A stretch of 64,000 bases of DNA from assembly GCF_036227605.1 (NCBI RefSeq), contig NZ_CP109487.1, positions 3,422,001-3,486,000 of the forward strand, in the 5' to 3' direction. Below the pieces are notes generated by a model that ran no database searches, was not told the DNA's origin, and worked only from the letters and a program-made list of their open reading frames with translations. This DNA comes from Streptomyces sp. NBC_01439. Lineage in GTDB: Bacteria; Actinomycetota; Actinomycetes; Streptomycetales; Streptomycetaceae. The position numbers and the translations under genes were made by a program. Of this stretch, positions 37,825 to 45,275 are shown in pieces. Position 1 is the first letter of the stretch. The number at the start of each line of letters is the position of its first letter.

Positions 37825-39380
37825 CCCCCGCATCCCCCGCCCTGGCGCACGCACAAACCAACACCCTGGTCGCGAAGCTCTGGAACTACTGCAACGTCCT
37901 GCGGGACAACGGCCTGTCCACCATCGAGTACGTCGAGCAGCTCTCGTACCTGCTCTTCCTCAAGATGGCCGACGAGATCGCCTCCGATCCCTTCACCGAG
38001 GCCGAAGCGCGGACCGTCGTACCCGCCAAGTACGACTGGCAGTCGCTCGCCTCCAAGAAGGGCATCGAGCTCGAAGTCCACTACCGCGAGATCCTGGCCG
38101 AGCTCGGCAAGAGCCCCGGTACCACCCTCGGCAGGATCTTCGCCAAGGCGCAGAACCGCATCACCGAGCCCGCCCTCCTCGAAAAGCTCGTGGTCGAGCT
38201 GATCGGCAAGGAAGACTGGACGATCCAGGGCACCGACCTCAAGGGCGACGCCTACGAGGGCCTGCTGGCCAAGGGCGCCGAGGACACCAAGACCGGCGCC
38301 GGCCAGTACTTCACGCCCCGCGCGCTCATCGACGCCATGGTCGACGTGATGCAGCCCCAGCCGGGCGACACCATCACCGACCCCGCCTGCGGAACCGCCG
38401 GCTTCCTCATCGCCGCGCACGCCTACATCCGCGAGCACCACATGCAGAACCTCTCCCGCGAGGAGCGGCTCGCGCTCGGGGACGGCAAGATCTGGGGCAA
38501 CGAGCTGGTCACCGGCACCGCCCGCCTCGCCGCGATGAACATGCTGCTGCACGGCATCGGTGACGCCGACGGCAAGTCCCTCATCACCGAAGGGGACGCG
38601 CTCGCCGAACAGCCCAAGCAGCATGCTTCCCTGGTCCTCGCCAACCCGCCCTTCGGCAAGAAGTCCGCGATCACCATCGTCGGCACCGACGGCAAGGCCG
38701 ACAAGCAGGACATCTCCTACGACCGCGATGACTTCCGCGCCACCACCACCAACAAGCAGCTGAACTTCCTCCAGCACATCATGTCGCTGATGGAGATGAA
38801 CGGCCGCGCGGCGGTGGTCCTCCCCGACAACGTGCTTTTCGAGGGTGGGGCCGGCGAAAAGATCCGGCGTCGCCTGCTCGAAGACTTCGACCTGCACACG
38901 ATCCTTCGTCTGCCCACCGGCATCTTCTACGCGGGCGGCGTCAAGGCCAACGTCCTCTTCTTCGAGAAGAAGCCGCCCCGCAGCGGAGGCGCGCACAACA
39001 CCTCCAAGCTCTGGGTCTACGACTTCCGCACCGCCAAGCACTTCACCCTCAAGCAGCACCCGCTGACTCGTGCTGCTCTGGAGGAGTTCGTCGAGGCCTA
39101 CCTGCCGGGCAAGGCTCGCGGCGAGCGTGTCGAAACCGAGCGCTTCAAGTGCTTCGACTACGACGAACTCATCGCCCGCGACAAGGTGAACCTCGACATC
39201 ACCTGGATGAAGGACCCGGCCCTCGACGACGCCGACAGCCTGCTGCCGCCCGAGGTGATCGCGCAGGAGATCGTGGAGGACTTGCAGGCCGCGCTCAGCG
39301 AGTTCGCCGCGATCGCGGAGGCGCTCGGTGGCGAGATCTCGGCTGATACTGACGAGATCCAGCCAGGCGAAGGCGCCTGA
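37821..39380 (+). CDS. hsdM: type I restriction-modification methyltransferase subunit M
   Basis: N6-adenine DNA methyltransferase, 519 aa, GTG 37821 overlapping the hsdS stop (GTGA). HsdM_N helical domain (LVAKLWNYCNVLRDNGLSTIEYVEQLSYLLFLKMADE); FxGxG-like region GAGQYFTPRALIDAMVDVM; SAM motif I DPACGTAGFLIAAHAYI; catalytic motif IV NPPFGKKS; and C-terminal coiled coil for HsdS contact. Complete and intact, so the system is probably active. Confidence 0.96.
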   Translation: MTPASPALAHAQTNTLVAKLWNYCNVLRDNGLSTIEYVEQLSYLLFLKMADEIASDPFTEAEARTVVPAKYDWQSLASKKGIELEVHYREILAELGKSPGTTLGRIFAKAQNRITEPALLEKLVVELIGKEDWTIQGTDLKGDAYEGLLAKGAEDTKTGAGQYFTPRALIDAMVDVMQPQPGDTITDPACGTAGFLIAAHAYIREHHMQNLSREERLALGDGKIWGNELVTGTARLAAMNMLLHGIGDADGKSLITEGDALAEQPKQHASLVLANPPFGKKSAITIVGTDGKADKQDISYDRDDFRATTTNKQLNFLQHIMSLMEMNGRAAVVLPDNVLFEGGAGEKIRRRLLEDFDLHTILRLPTGIFYAGGVKANVLFFEKKPPRSGGAHNTSKLWVYDFRTAKHFTLKQHPLTRAALEEFVEAYLPGKARGERVETERFKCFDYDELIARDKVNLDITWMKDPALDDADSLLPPEVIAQEIVEDLQAALSEFAAIAEALGGEISADTDEIQPGEGA

Positions 39381-39401
39381 CCCGCAACTGAGTTGACCCG
39401 T

Positions 39402-39448
39402 CCCCGTCTCGCCGGAAGTCTTGATCTCGATCAATCAGCGAGACGGGG
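39402..39448 (+). promoter_or_regulatory. hairpin covering the Shine-Dalgarno of the HEPN gene
   Basis: CCCCGTCTCGC (39402-39412) pairs perfectly with GCGAGACGGGG (39438-39448); the loop contains a second palindrome TTGATC-TC-GATCAA (39421-39434). The GGGGG ribosome site (39445-39449) of the downstream ATG 39456 is inside the right arm, so the folded mRNA would hide it. It could also act as a partial terminator after hsdM. Confidence 0.65.
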
Positions 39449-39455
39449 GCATCCC

Positions 39456-40106
39456 ATGGCAGTTCCGCAGCCACAGACGCGCGAGTTCCAGGCGTTCAAG
39501 ACCAACATCGAGTACGCCCGGAAGATGGTCCTCGCCGGCCAGAGCCTGGCCGCCTTCCAGTCCCCCGTCTTCGACATCGGCGACTTCTACCGTGCCGCGT
39601 GGGTGCAGGCGGTCAGCGCCATCGACCACTGGTTCCACGAGGAGCTGTACCGCCGGGTGGCCGACCTCGCCGCCGCGGACAGTCCTGGCATGCCATACCA
39701 GCTGACGAAGTTCGAGCTACCGCTGGAGAAGGTCGAGGAGGTCCGGCGGGGCACCACCACACTCGCCGACGCCGTGTCCGAGCACGTCAAGGCGAAGTGG
39801 GCCAACGCCTCCCTCCAGAACCCGCGCAAGATCAGCGAGGCGCTGAAGCTGGTCACGGAGGAGAACATCTGGGCCAAGGCTGCGGTCCAGCTCAACGAGT
39901 GGAACCACGGCCGCACGGGGATGACGGACCAGACGCTGAAGAAGCAGTACGTCTCCATCACCGACCGCCGCAACAAGATCGCCCATGACGCGGACCTGCT
40001 GGACGGCGACCTCAAGCGGCGCCGCCCCATCTCCGACGCCGACGTGACGGACGCGATCGACTGGATCGAGCGGATCGCTCTCGCGATCGCCAAGGTTCTC
40101 GGCTGA
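39456..40106 (+). CDS. HEPN-domain protein (RiboL-PSP-HEPN-like) of the R-M operon
   Basis: 216-aa helical protein, ATG 39456 after GGGGG; TTG 39393 is an alternative start in frame through the hairpin. The C-terminal part carries the HEPN signature RRNKIAHDAD with Arg172-x4-His177, the catalytic motif of HEPN ribonucleases; the middle has FYRAAWVQAVSAIDHWFHEELYRR, typical of the RiboL-PSP-HEPN group found next to restriction systems. Probable RNA cleavage or toxin-like role, perhaps an abortive back-up of the restriction system (inference). 76 nt after hsdM; same direction; ends at a bidirectional hairpin. Confidence 0.8.
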   Translation: MAVPQPQTREFQAFKTNIEYARKMVLAGQSLAAFQSPVFDIGDFYRAAWVQAVSAIDHWFHEELYRRVADLAAADSPGMPYQLTKFELPLEKVEEVRRGTTTLADAVSEHVKAKWANASLQNPRKISEALKLVTEENIWAKAAVQLNEWNHGRTGMTDQTLKKQYVSITDRRNKIAHDADLLDGDLKRRRPISDADVTDAIDWIERIALAIAKVLG

Positions 40107-40120
40107 CCTCTGGGATGGGT

Positions 40121-40154
40121 GAGGGCGCTGTGGACTGCTGTCCGTGGCGCCCTC
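40121..40154. terminator. bidirectional terminator at the end of the R-M operon
   Basis: GAGGGCGC (40121-40128) pairs with GCGCCCTC (40147-40154); inner stem GGAC/GTCC (40132-40143) with loop TGCT. It separates the rightward HEPN gene from the leftward Uma2-like gene. Confidence 0.8.
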
Positions 40155-40160
40155 GGCGTC

Positions 40161-40754
40161 TCAAGAGCCGGGCGGCGTCCCGTACAGGGGAAGACCGGAA
40201 GTGGGCAGGTCACCGCCGAGGTCGTCGGGCAGCGGGACCGGGTCGCCGTACTTTCCGTGGACGACGCCCTTGTACTCGCCTTCTCCCGGACGGGTGAACA
40301 GGGACCACGTGCCCGTGCGCGGGTCGATCTGCAACAGGCGGGCGACACGTGCCGCCGCGTACCACGCGGTCTTCTCGTTGATCCCCCTCAGCCGCTCGCT
40401 GGGCGAGATGACCTCGACCGCGAGGGCGATCGCGTCCGCCTCCAGGAGCCAGCCGTCGTCCTCCTTGAAGGCGCGGGGACCGATGGTCAGGTCCGGGGTC
40501 GCGTAGTCGTCCGGATCGTCGGGCATCGGGACGGACACGTTCTCGTAGGCCTCGTACGCGGCGGCGAGGCTCGGACGGATGGCGTCGCGCAGGTCGATGA
40601 CGGTCCCGGCGTGCTTGCCGCTCGGGCTCGGGGACATCATGAGGGTGCCCCCGATGATCTCCACGCGCATGCCGGTGGCCTGCTCGATCTGCTCGGCGGC
40701 GTCGCGCAGGTGTCCGCGGCGGACGGGGATGGGGTGGTGAGCCGGGTCCGACAC
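40161..40754 (-). CDS. Uma2 (DUF820) family protein, PD-(D/E)XK nuclease fold
   Basis: 197-aa protein of the Uma2 family, many paralogues of which occur in streptomycetes and cyanobacteria. Restriction-like core: PDLTIGPRAF followed by ADAIALAVEVISPSERLRGINEKTAWYAAARV, i.e. the Asp ... Glu-x-Val/Lys pattern in which the usual lysine is replaced (EVIS), and the later RLLQIDPRTGTWSLFTRP strand pair. ATG 40754. Function of the family is not established; a nuclease role is inferred from fold only. It is transcribed leftward against the R-M operon. Confidence 0.85.
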   Translation of the reverse strand: MSDPAHHPIPVRRGHLRDAAEQIEQATGMRVEIIGGTLMMSPSPSGKHAGTVIDLRDAIRPSLAAAYEAYENVSVPMPDDPDDYATPDLTIGPRAFKEDDGWLLEADAIALAVEVISPSERLRGINEKTAWYAAARVARLLQIDPRTGTWSLFTRPGEGEYKGVVHGKYGDPVPLPDDLGGDLPTSGLPLYGTPPGS

Positions 40755-40835
40755 GGTGTCGCCTCCTTGCCTGCGGGGAGTGGGTGCGGGGCCTGGGTGT
40801 ACATCGCACTCGGCACTCGTACGGCGCGTTTCACC

Positions 40836-41450
40836 TTACGGCAGCCCTCGTACGGCCAGCGGCTCCGCTGCGGCCAGGTGGAGGGGTGGGCCTTCGTCCA
40901 GGGCGAGGACGACCGTCAGGCCGCCGGTGGCGTGGCGGGCCGTCCGTACGCTGCGGACCGCGCGCCACGCGCCCCAGACGCGGACCTGTTGGCCGGGGCT
41001 GACCGTGACCGCCGCGACCTCCCTCGTTGACGGGGTGGGGAGGAGGTCGGGGGCCTTCAGCTCCGACCAGACCGTTTTGCCGATGCCGCCCGCGCGTGCG
41101 GTGACGCCCCAGCGGTGGCTGAGCGCGTCCACGAGCCTTAGCCCCCGGCCGCGTTCGTCTTCCGCGCCGGGGTGACGAAGTTCCGGCCGGCCGGATCCGG
41201 CGTCGCTCACCTCCAGGCGCAGCAGCCCGTCCGTCGAGGAGTGTGCGATCCGTACGCCGACTTGGCGGTCGCTGGGTGCGGGTGCGCGGAGGGCGTTGGT
41301 CACGAGCTCGGAGAGGACGAGTTCGGCGGTGTGGAGGAGGTCGTCCCCCGCGCCCCAGTCCCCGAGTAGGGCGCGCAGTGCCGCGCGGGCCCTTGCCGCG
41401 CTGCGGGGTCGGCGTGAGAGCCGGAATGAGACGTCGATCAGTGCGGCCAT
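40836..41450 (-). CDS. ATP-binding protein, anti-sigma-factor-like HATPase (WhiJ/AbaA-type cluster)
   Basis: 204 aa from ATG 41450 (GGAG 5 nt upstream); GTG 41504 would add 18 residues. HATPase_c of the RsbW/SpoIIAB type: N-box TAELVLSELVTNALRAP, G1 LRLEVSDAGSGRPEL, G2 ERGRGLRLVDALSHRWGV, then GKTVWSELKAP. After residue 145 there is an extra basic tail (REVAAVTVSPGQQVRVWGAWRAVRSVRTARHATGGLT...), unusual for the family. Divergent from an XRE-DUF5753/DUF397 pair, the arrangement seen in WhiJ-like developmental loci. Confidence 0.88.
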   Translation of the reverse strand: MAALIDVSFRLSRRPRSAARARAALRALLGDWGAGDDLLHTAELVLSELVTNALRAPAPSDRQVGVRIAHSSTDGLLRLEVSDAGSGRPELRHPGAEDERGRGLRLVDALSHRWGVTARAGGIGKTVWSELKAPDLLPTPSTREVAAVTVSPGQQVRVWGAWRAVRSVRTARHATGGLTVVLALDEGPPLHLAAAEPLAVRGLP

Positions 41451-41471
41451 GGCAGCTCCAGAGGGTCGGAA

Positions 41472-41620
41472 CCCCCGGACAAGCGGGGGCTCAGTTACCG
41501 ACACCAGGAGAGTGTCCGCAGAACAGGTAACGGCGCAACGTTGAATGGATTGCTGGCTCTTAATTCACCCATACGGGCATTCGCGAGTCCGCAAGCCTCC
41601 GGCTCTGATAGGGAGTTACC
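41472..41620. promoter_or_regulatory. divergent control region of the WhiJ-type cluster with three GTTACC elements
   Basis: GTTACC occurs at 41494-41499 and 41615-41620, and its inverse GGTAAC at 41526-41531, making an inverted pair around 41494-41531 and a third copy directly before the XRE start codon. A hairpin CCCCCG/CGGGGG (41472-41489) lies in the leader of the ATP-binding gene. The elements could be operators for the XRE protein. Confidence 0.45.
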
Positions 41621-41621
41621 T

Positions 41622-42494
41622 ATGCCAAACGTGATGCCCTCCACGGTCCTGGGTCGCCAACTCGGCGATGAACTACGCCGGTCCCGAGAAGCCGCAGGCC
41701 TCACCACTGCGGCTGCTGCCGAGGTGCTGGACTGCACAAAGGGAAAGATCAGCCGCATCGAAAACGGCCATGTCCCGGTCCGCACACCTGATCTCATCGC
41801 GCTCATGGAGGCATACGGGGTGATGGACACGGAGTCGCGGGAGCGCCTGACTTCCCTTGCCTTGAGGGCGAACAGACGACGGCGTGAAGGGTGGTGGCAT
41901 GAGTACGCCTCCGTTCTCAGTGACGCGTACCGCGACCAGATCGAGATGGAGTCGATCTGCGACAGCATCCGCACTTACCAAGTGCAGATGGTGCCCGGAC
42001 TCCTCCAGACTCCGGAGTACGGGCGGGCCGTAACAGTGGCATCACGCGCCTGGCATACGGCTGAGGAGATCGACCGGTTCGTCCAGGTACGACTTGCCAG
42101 GCAGGAACGGTTGACGAGTGCGGAACCCATGGAGTTCTGGGCAGTACTCGCTGAAGGAGTGCTGCGCCAACAAGTCGGCGGGCCGGACATCATGCACGCA
42201 CAGTTGAAACACCTACTGACCATGGCCGAGCGACCCAACATCACCGTTCAGGTGCTGCCGTTCACACGCGGCGCCCACTCGGGCATGTTCGGCCCGTACG
42301 TGCTGCTCAGCTTCCCGCAACTGGCGTCGCTCGACCTCGTACTCACCGAGGCCCCCACTGGCAACATCTGGATGGAGCGAGAGCAGGAAGTCGCCTGCTA
42401 CCGAGGGCTCTTCGATGACGCGCGCATGGCAGCATTGCCGCCTACGGAGTCACTCGCGCTGATCCAGCGTGTTGCCAAGGAGCACAGAGCATGA
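41622..42494 (+). CDS. XRE-family regulator with DUF5753 domain (WhiJ-like)
   Basis: 290 aa from ATG 41622, preceded by GGGAG at suitable distance; an upstream ATG at 41541 is less likely. Helix-turn-helix at about 8-65 (LGRQLGDELRRSREAAGLTTAAAAEVLDCTKGKISRIENGHVPVR), then DUF5753 (RTYQVQMVPGLLQTPEYGRAVTVAS ... LARQERLTSAEPMEFWAVLAEGVLRQQVGG ... ITVQVLPFTRGAHSGMFGPYVLLSFP). Overlaps the DUF397 gene by 4 nt (ATGA), so the two are coupled. Such pairs control development and secondary metabolism in S. coelicolor. Confidence 0.93.
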   Translation: MPNVMPSTVLGRQLGDELRRSREAAGLTTAAAAEVLDCTKGKISRIENGHVPVRTPDLIALMEAYGVMDTESRERLTSLALRANRRRREGWWHEYASVLSDAYRDQIEMESICDSIRTYQVQMVPGLLQTPEYGRAVTVASRAWHTAEEIDRFVQVRLARQERLTSAEPMEFWAVLAEGVLRQQVGGPDIMHAQLKHLLTMAERPNITVQVLPFTRGAHSGMFGPYVLLSFPQLASLDLVLTEAPTGNIWMEREQEVACYRGLFDDARMAALPPTESLALIQRVAKEHRA

Positions 42495-42694
42495 GCAACG
42501 AGGTCCGCTCGACGACCGGCCACAAGACCGCGATATGGCGCACGAGCAGCTACAGCGGAGGCCAAGGCGACTGCGTCGAGGTCGCCGACAACGTCCCCGG
42601 AATCGTCCCCGTCCGCGACAGCAAGCGGCCCGCCGGGCCTGTGATCGGGTTCGGGGCCGGCGCCTGGCAGGCGTTCGTCACGCAGGTGGGCTGA
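42491..42694 (+). CDS. DUF397 domain small protein
   Basis: 67-aa partner of the XRE regulator: WRTSSYSGGQGDCVEVADNVPGIVPVRDSKRPAGPVIGFGAGAWQAFV is the full DUF397 signature. ATG overlaps the upstream stop. In WhiJ-like loci the DUF397 protein modulates DNA binding of its cognate XRE partner. Confidence 0.95.
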   Translation: MSNEVRSTTGHKTAIWRTSSYSGGQGDCVEVADNVPGIVPVRDSKRPAGPVIGFGAGAWQAFVTQVG

Positions 42695-42704
42695 CCGGGG
42701 CGAC

Positions 42705-42765
42705 CCGGGGGCAGGAGCCGGGCGACCACGTCGCCGGCGCGGGACGGGCTCCGCGCGGCCCCCGG
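42705..42765. terminator. bidirectional terminator between DUF397 and the 760-aa protein gene
   Basis: Nested stems: CCGGGGGC (42705-42712) with GCCCCCGG (42758-42765), GGAGCC (42714-42719) with GGCTCC (42747-42752), and GGCGA/TCGCC (42721-42735). The flanking genes converge on it. Confidence 0.75.
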
Positions 42766-42782
42766 CCCGGCGTTCACGTCGG

Positions 42783-45065
42783 TCAGCGCCGCTTGCGTTT
42801 CCCGCCCGCGCGCTTGGCGGGCTTCTTCCTGCCCGGGGAGCGGGCCGTACCGCTGGTCTGGAAGGCCCGCCAGGCTCGGCGGGCCTGTTCGGCGGTGGCG
42901 CGGTCGGGGTGGTGTGCGAGCTGCTCCGCCAGGAAGGCGGACGTGTACGGGTCCGCCGCCGTGAGGGCGGTGACCAGGGCCGGGCCGCCGCCGGGCCAGG
43001 CTGCCGCGGCCTTGTCGAAGGCGGCGTGGACCTCGGCGAACAGTTCGGGCTCCTCCTCGTTCCGAGCCGCCGTCATGCGATGGTCGAGGGATGCGGCGCT
43101 CCGTACGGCTTCGAGCGCGTCGACCAGGTACACCGCGCGGGCCGACAGCGGAACGGCTGAGGGGTCGGGCGCCTGGCCGCGTGCGTGCAGGGTGTGCTCG
43201 GCCCAGCCGCCCAGGACCGGGTCGGCCAGCAGTGCGTACAGGGCCTCGTCGGGCACGGCCATCGCGTCCAGAGCGGCGAGCAGCGCCCGCCGCCTCGCGG
43301 GCTCGGCCTCGGGGCGGGCAACGGAGATCGCCGCGAACAGAGGGGTCCATCCGTCGGTGCGCTGCGCGGCCAGCCAGTCGCCGACGGCCGGGCGGGCGGC
43401 CCGCTTCGGCCACCACTGGGCTGCCGCGACGAGCCGTTCCGCGTCCCAGGCGAGCATCTGCTGCCGAGTGGGGAGGACATGGGCGGCGTCGCCTTCGAGG
43501 CCCACGAGGAGGCTGTCGCGCAGCAGGGCGGAGCCGAGAGGGGTGAGGCTGACGGCGTCTCCGGCGCGCTCGGTGACACCCAGAGCAGCCAGGCGGTCCA
43601 TCAGGCGCACGAGGCGGGCAGCGGACGGGATCAGATCCGTACGGTCGGACGCGGTGAGTGCCGGGATTCCCAGGACCGCGGACAGCGCCTGAGGGTCGGG
43701 CAGTTCGTAGTCTCCGGTGGCCGGGACGGACGCGTCGGGGTCGCTCTCATGACCCGGCGGCAGGGACCACATGTCGTCCAGGGCGGCCATGCGGGCCACG
43801 GACTGCGTCATCCCCGCTTGCTCGCACAGGAAGTAGAGGGTGATCAGGTGCTCGCCGTCGTACTCCTCCGCGGTCTCTTCCTCCTCGGCCAGCTGTGTCA
43901 GCAGGACGCCGAGCAGGTTCAGGGCCAGCCCGGTCAGCTCGGCGGGGCCACCCTTACGCCAGGCTTCGGCCGATGGCCCCGCGCTCAGCGCGCCGCCCTG
44001 CTCCCGCACCAGGAAGCCGCTGGCCAGCGCCAGTTCGCGCGTTCGCTCGTCCGCGCCCTGCGGGTCGGCGGCGGCTTGCGCCAGGAGCTGGGGCAACGGG
44101 GCGGAACGCAGCAGCGCGGCCTGTTCCTCCGGGGAGGCCGGCAACGGGGCCGGGGGCAGCGGCGCGAAGGCGTCGCCGTTCATCTCCAGGTGCTGGCCGG
44201 CCATGGCCTCGACGAGGGCGAGGAGAGGGGTGGGAGCGCTGCCGCCGCCCGGCGCCAGGTGCGCGAAGGGTCCGCGCAGCAGGGCGTCGAGCCCGGCTGC
44301 CGTCCAGCGATCCGTGAGCACCGCTGCCTGCGCCCCGTACCAGTCGTCTCTCTCGTCGTCCGGCTTGCCTACCGGGGCATCGGCGACCAGCAGGCCCTCG
44401 CCGGGGCGGGGCCGCACCTGCTCGGCCAGCGCCACGGCCTCCAGCCGTGCGGCGAGCAGCGGACGGGCCTGCCGGGAGCGTTCCGCGCACAGCGCCTCCG
44501 CGTATGCCGCTTCGGCGAGCGGTCCGTTCGGAGAGGAGGAGGCGGAGGAGGCGGAGGAGGCGAAGCCGAGCGTGGCGTTCCGCCCGGCGTGCGGGCGGGC
44601 GGCGAACGCCTCCAGCCAGTCGCGCACAGCCCGGGGATCGGTGGCGTCCACGCCCGCGGCGCGCAGCAGGTTTCCGTACAGCCGCGGCCAGGTGAGGCGG
44701 CGGGGGCTCGTCATCGCCTGGGTGAAGCCCTCGGCCAGCTCGTGCACCCGGGTCACGAGCTTCGCCTGCCGCTTGGCGTTGAGGCGGCCGGCCTCGTGGG
44801 TGTGGTCGACCAGCGCGACCAGCGCGGCCACGAAGCCCGGCAGCTCTTCCTCGGTGGCACTGACGTACAGCGGGAGCAGGATGTGCAGCAGTTCCTCGGC
44901 CAGCTCCTCGGTGGGCTCGGGCAGGCCGGTCCGGCGGCGTGCCTCGCCCAGCGCGAGCAGACCGAGGACGGCCTCGGCCGCCCGCGCGTCCAGCGGAGCG
45001 CCTCGCTCTTCGGCCCGGGCGAGGAACGAGTCCAGATCAAGGAGAAGTGGCGTGGCGGTGTTCAT
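42783..45065 (-). CDS. large protein of unknown function, 760 aa, with basic C-terminal tail
   Basis: I do not recognise a family. Predicted to be almost entirely alpha-helical, cytoplasmic, without signal peptide or Walker motifs. N-terminus MNTATPLLLDLDSFLARAEERGAPLD; a Ser/Ala linker FASSASSASSSPNG near residue 175; a winged-helix-like stretch LVRLMDRLAALGVTERAGDAVSLTPLGSALLRD at about 495-525; and a Lys/Arg-rich end SPGRKKPAKRAGGKRKRR that could bind nucleic acid. ATG 45065. Downstream of and parallel to an 824-aa Helicase_C_3-type gene (210-bp gap). Normal Streptomyces codon use, so it is long resident or from a similar genome. Confidence 0.75.
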   Translation of the reverse strand: MNTATPLLLDLDSFLARAEERGAPLDARAAEAVLGLLALGEARRRTGLPEPTEELAEELLHILLPLYVSATEEELPGFVAALVALVDHTHEAGRLNAKRQAKLVTRVHELAEGFTQAMTSPRRLTWPRLYGNLLRAAGVDATDPRAVRDWLEAFAARPHAGRNATLGFASSASSASSSPNGPLAEAAYAEALCAERSRQARPLLAARLEAVALAEQVRPRPGEGLLVADAPVGKPDDERDDWYGAQAAVLTDRWTAAGLDALLRGPFAHLAPGGGSAPTPLLALVEAMAGQHLEMNGDAFAPLPPAPLPASPEEQAALLRSAPLPQLLAQAAADPQGADERTRELALASGFLVREQGGALSAGPSAEAWRKGGPAELTGLALNLLGVLLTQLAEEEETAEEYDGEHLITLYFLCEQAGMTQSVARMAALDDMWSLPPGHESDPDASVPATGDYELPDPQALSAVLGIPALTASDRTDLIPSAARLVRLMDRLAALGVTERAGDAVSLTPLGSALLRDSLLVGLEGDAAHVLPTRQQMLAWDAERLVAAAQWWPKRAARPAVGDWLAAQRTDGWTPLFAAISVARPEAEPARRRALLAALDAMAVPDEALYALLADPVLGGWAEHTLHARGQAPDPSAVPLSARAVYLVDALEAVRSAASLDHRMTAARNEEEPELFAEVHAAFDKAAAAWPGGGPALVTALTAADPYTSAFLAEQLAHHPDRATAEQARRAWRAFQTSGTARSPGRKKPAKRAGGKRKRR

Positions 45066-45275
45066 CCCGGCAGCCTAGCGACGCGGCACGGCCGCCCGTC
45101 CCCATCGGCGAAATCCGGGACGGCGACGCGCGAAAGCACATGTACGCCATCGATGCCATGCTCTGCGCCACCGCGCCTCGACTCGCCCGGCCCTGTCACC
45201 GTGCTCGCCTCCGCTCCGGAAGGCCTGACGGCGCTGTGCGGCGGTCGGGCCACCCTCATCGAGGACCCACGCCTC

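Noticed and set aside
45066..45275. Possible small gene between the two large proteins
   Set aside because: The short frame (MYAIDAMLCATAPR...) has no ribosome site and no recognisable pattern.
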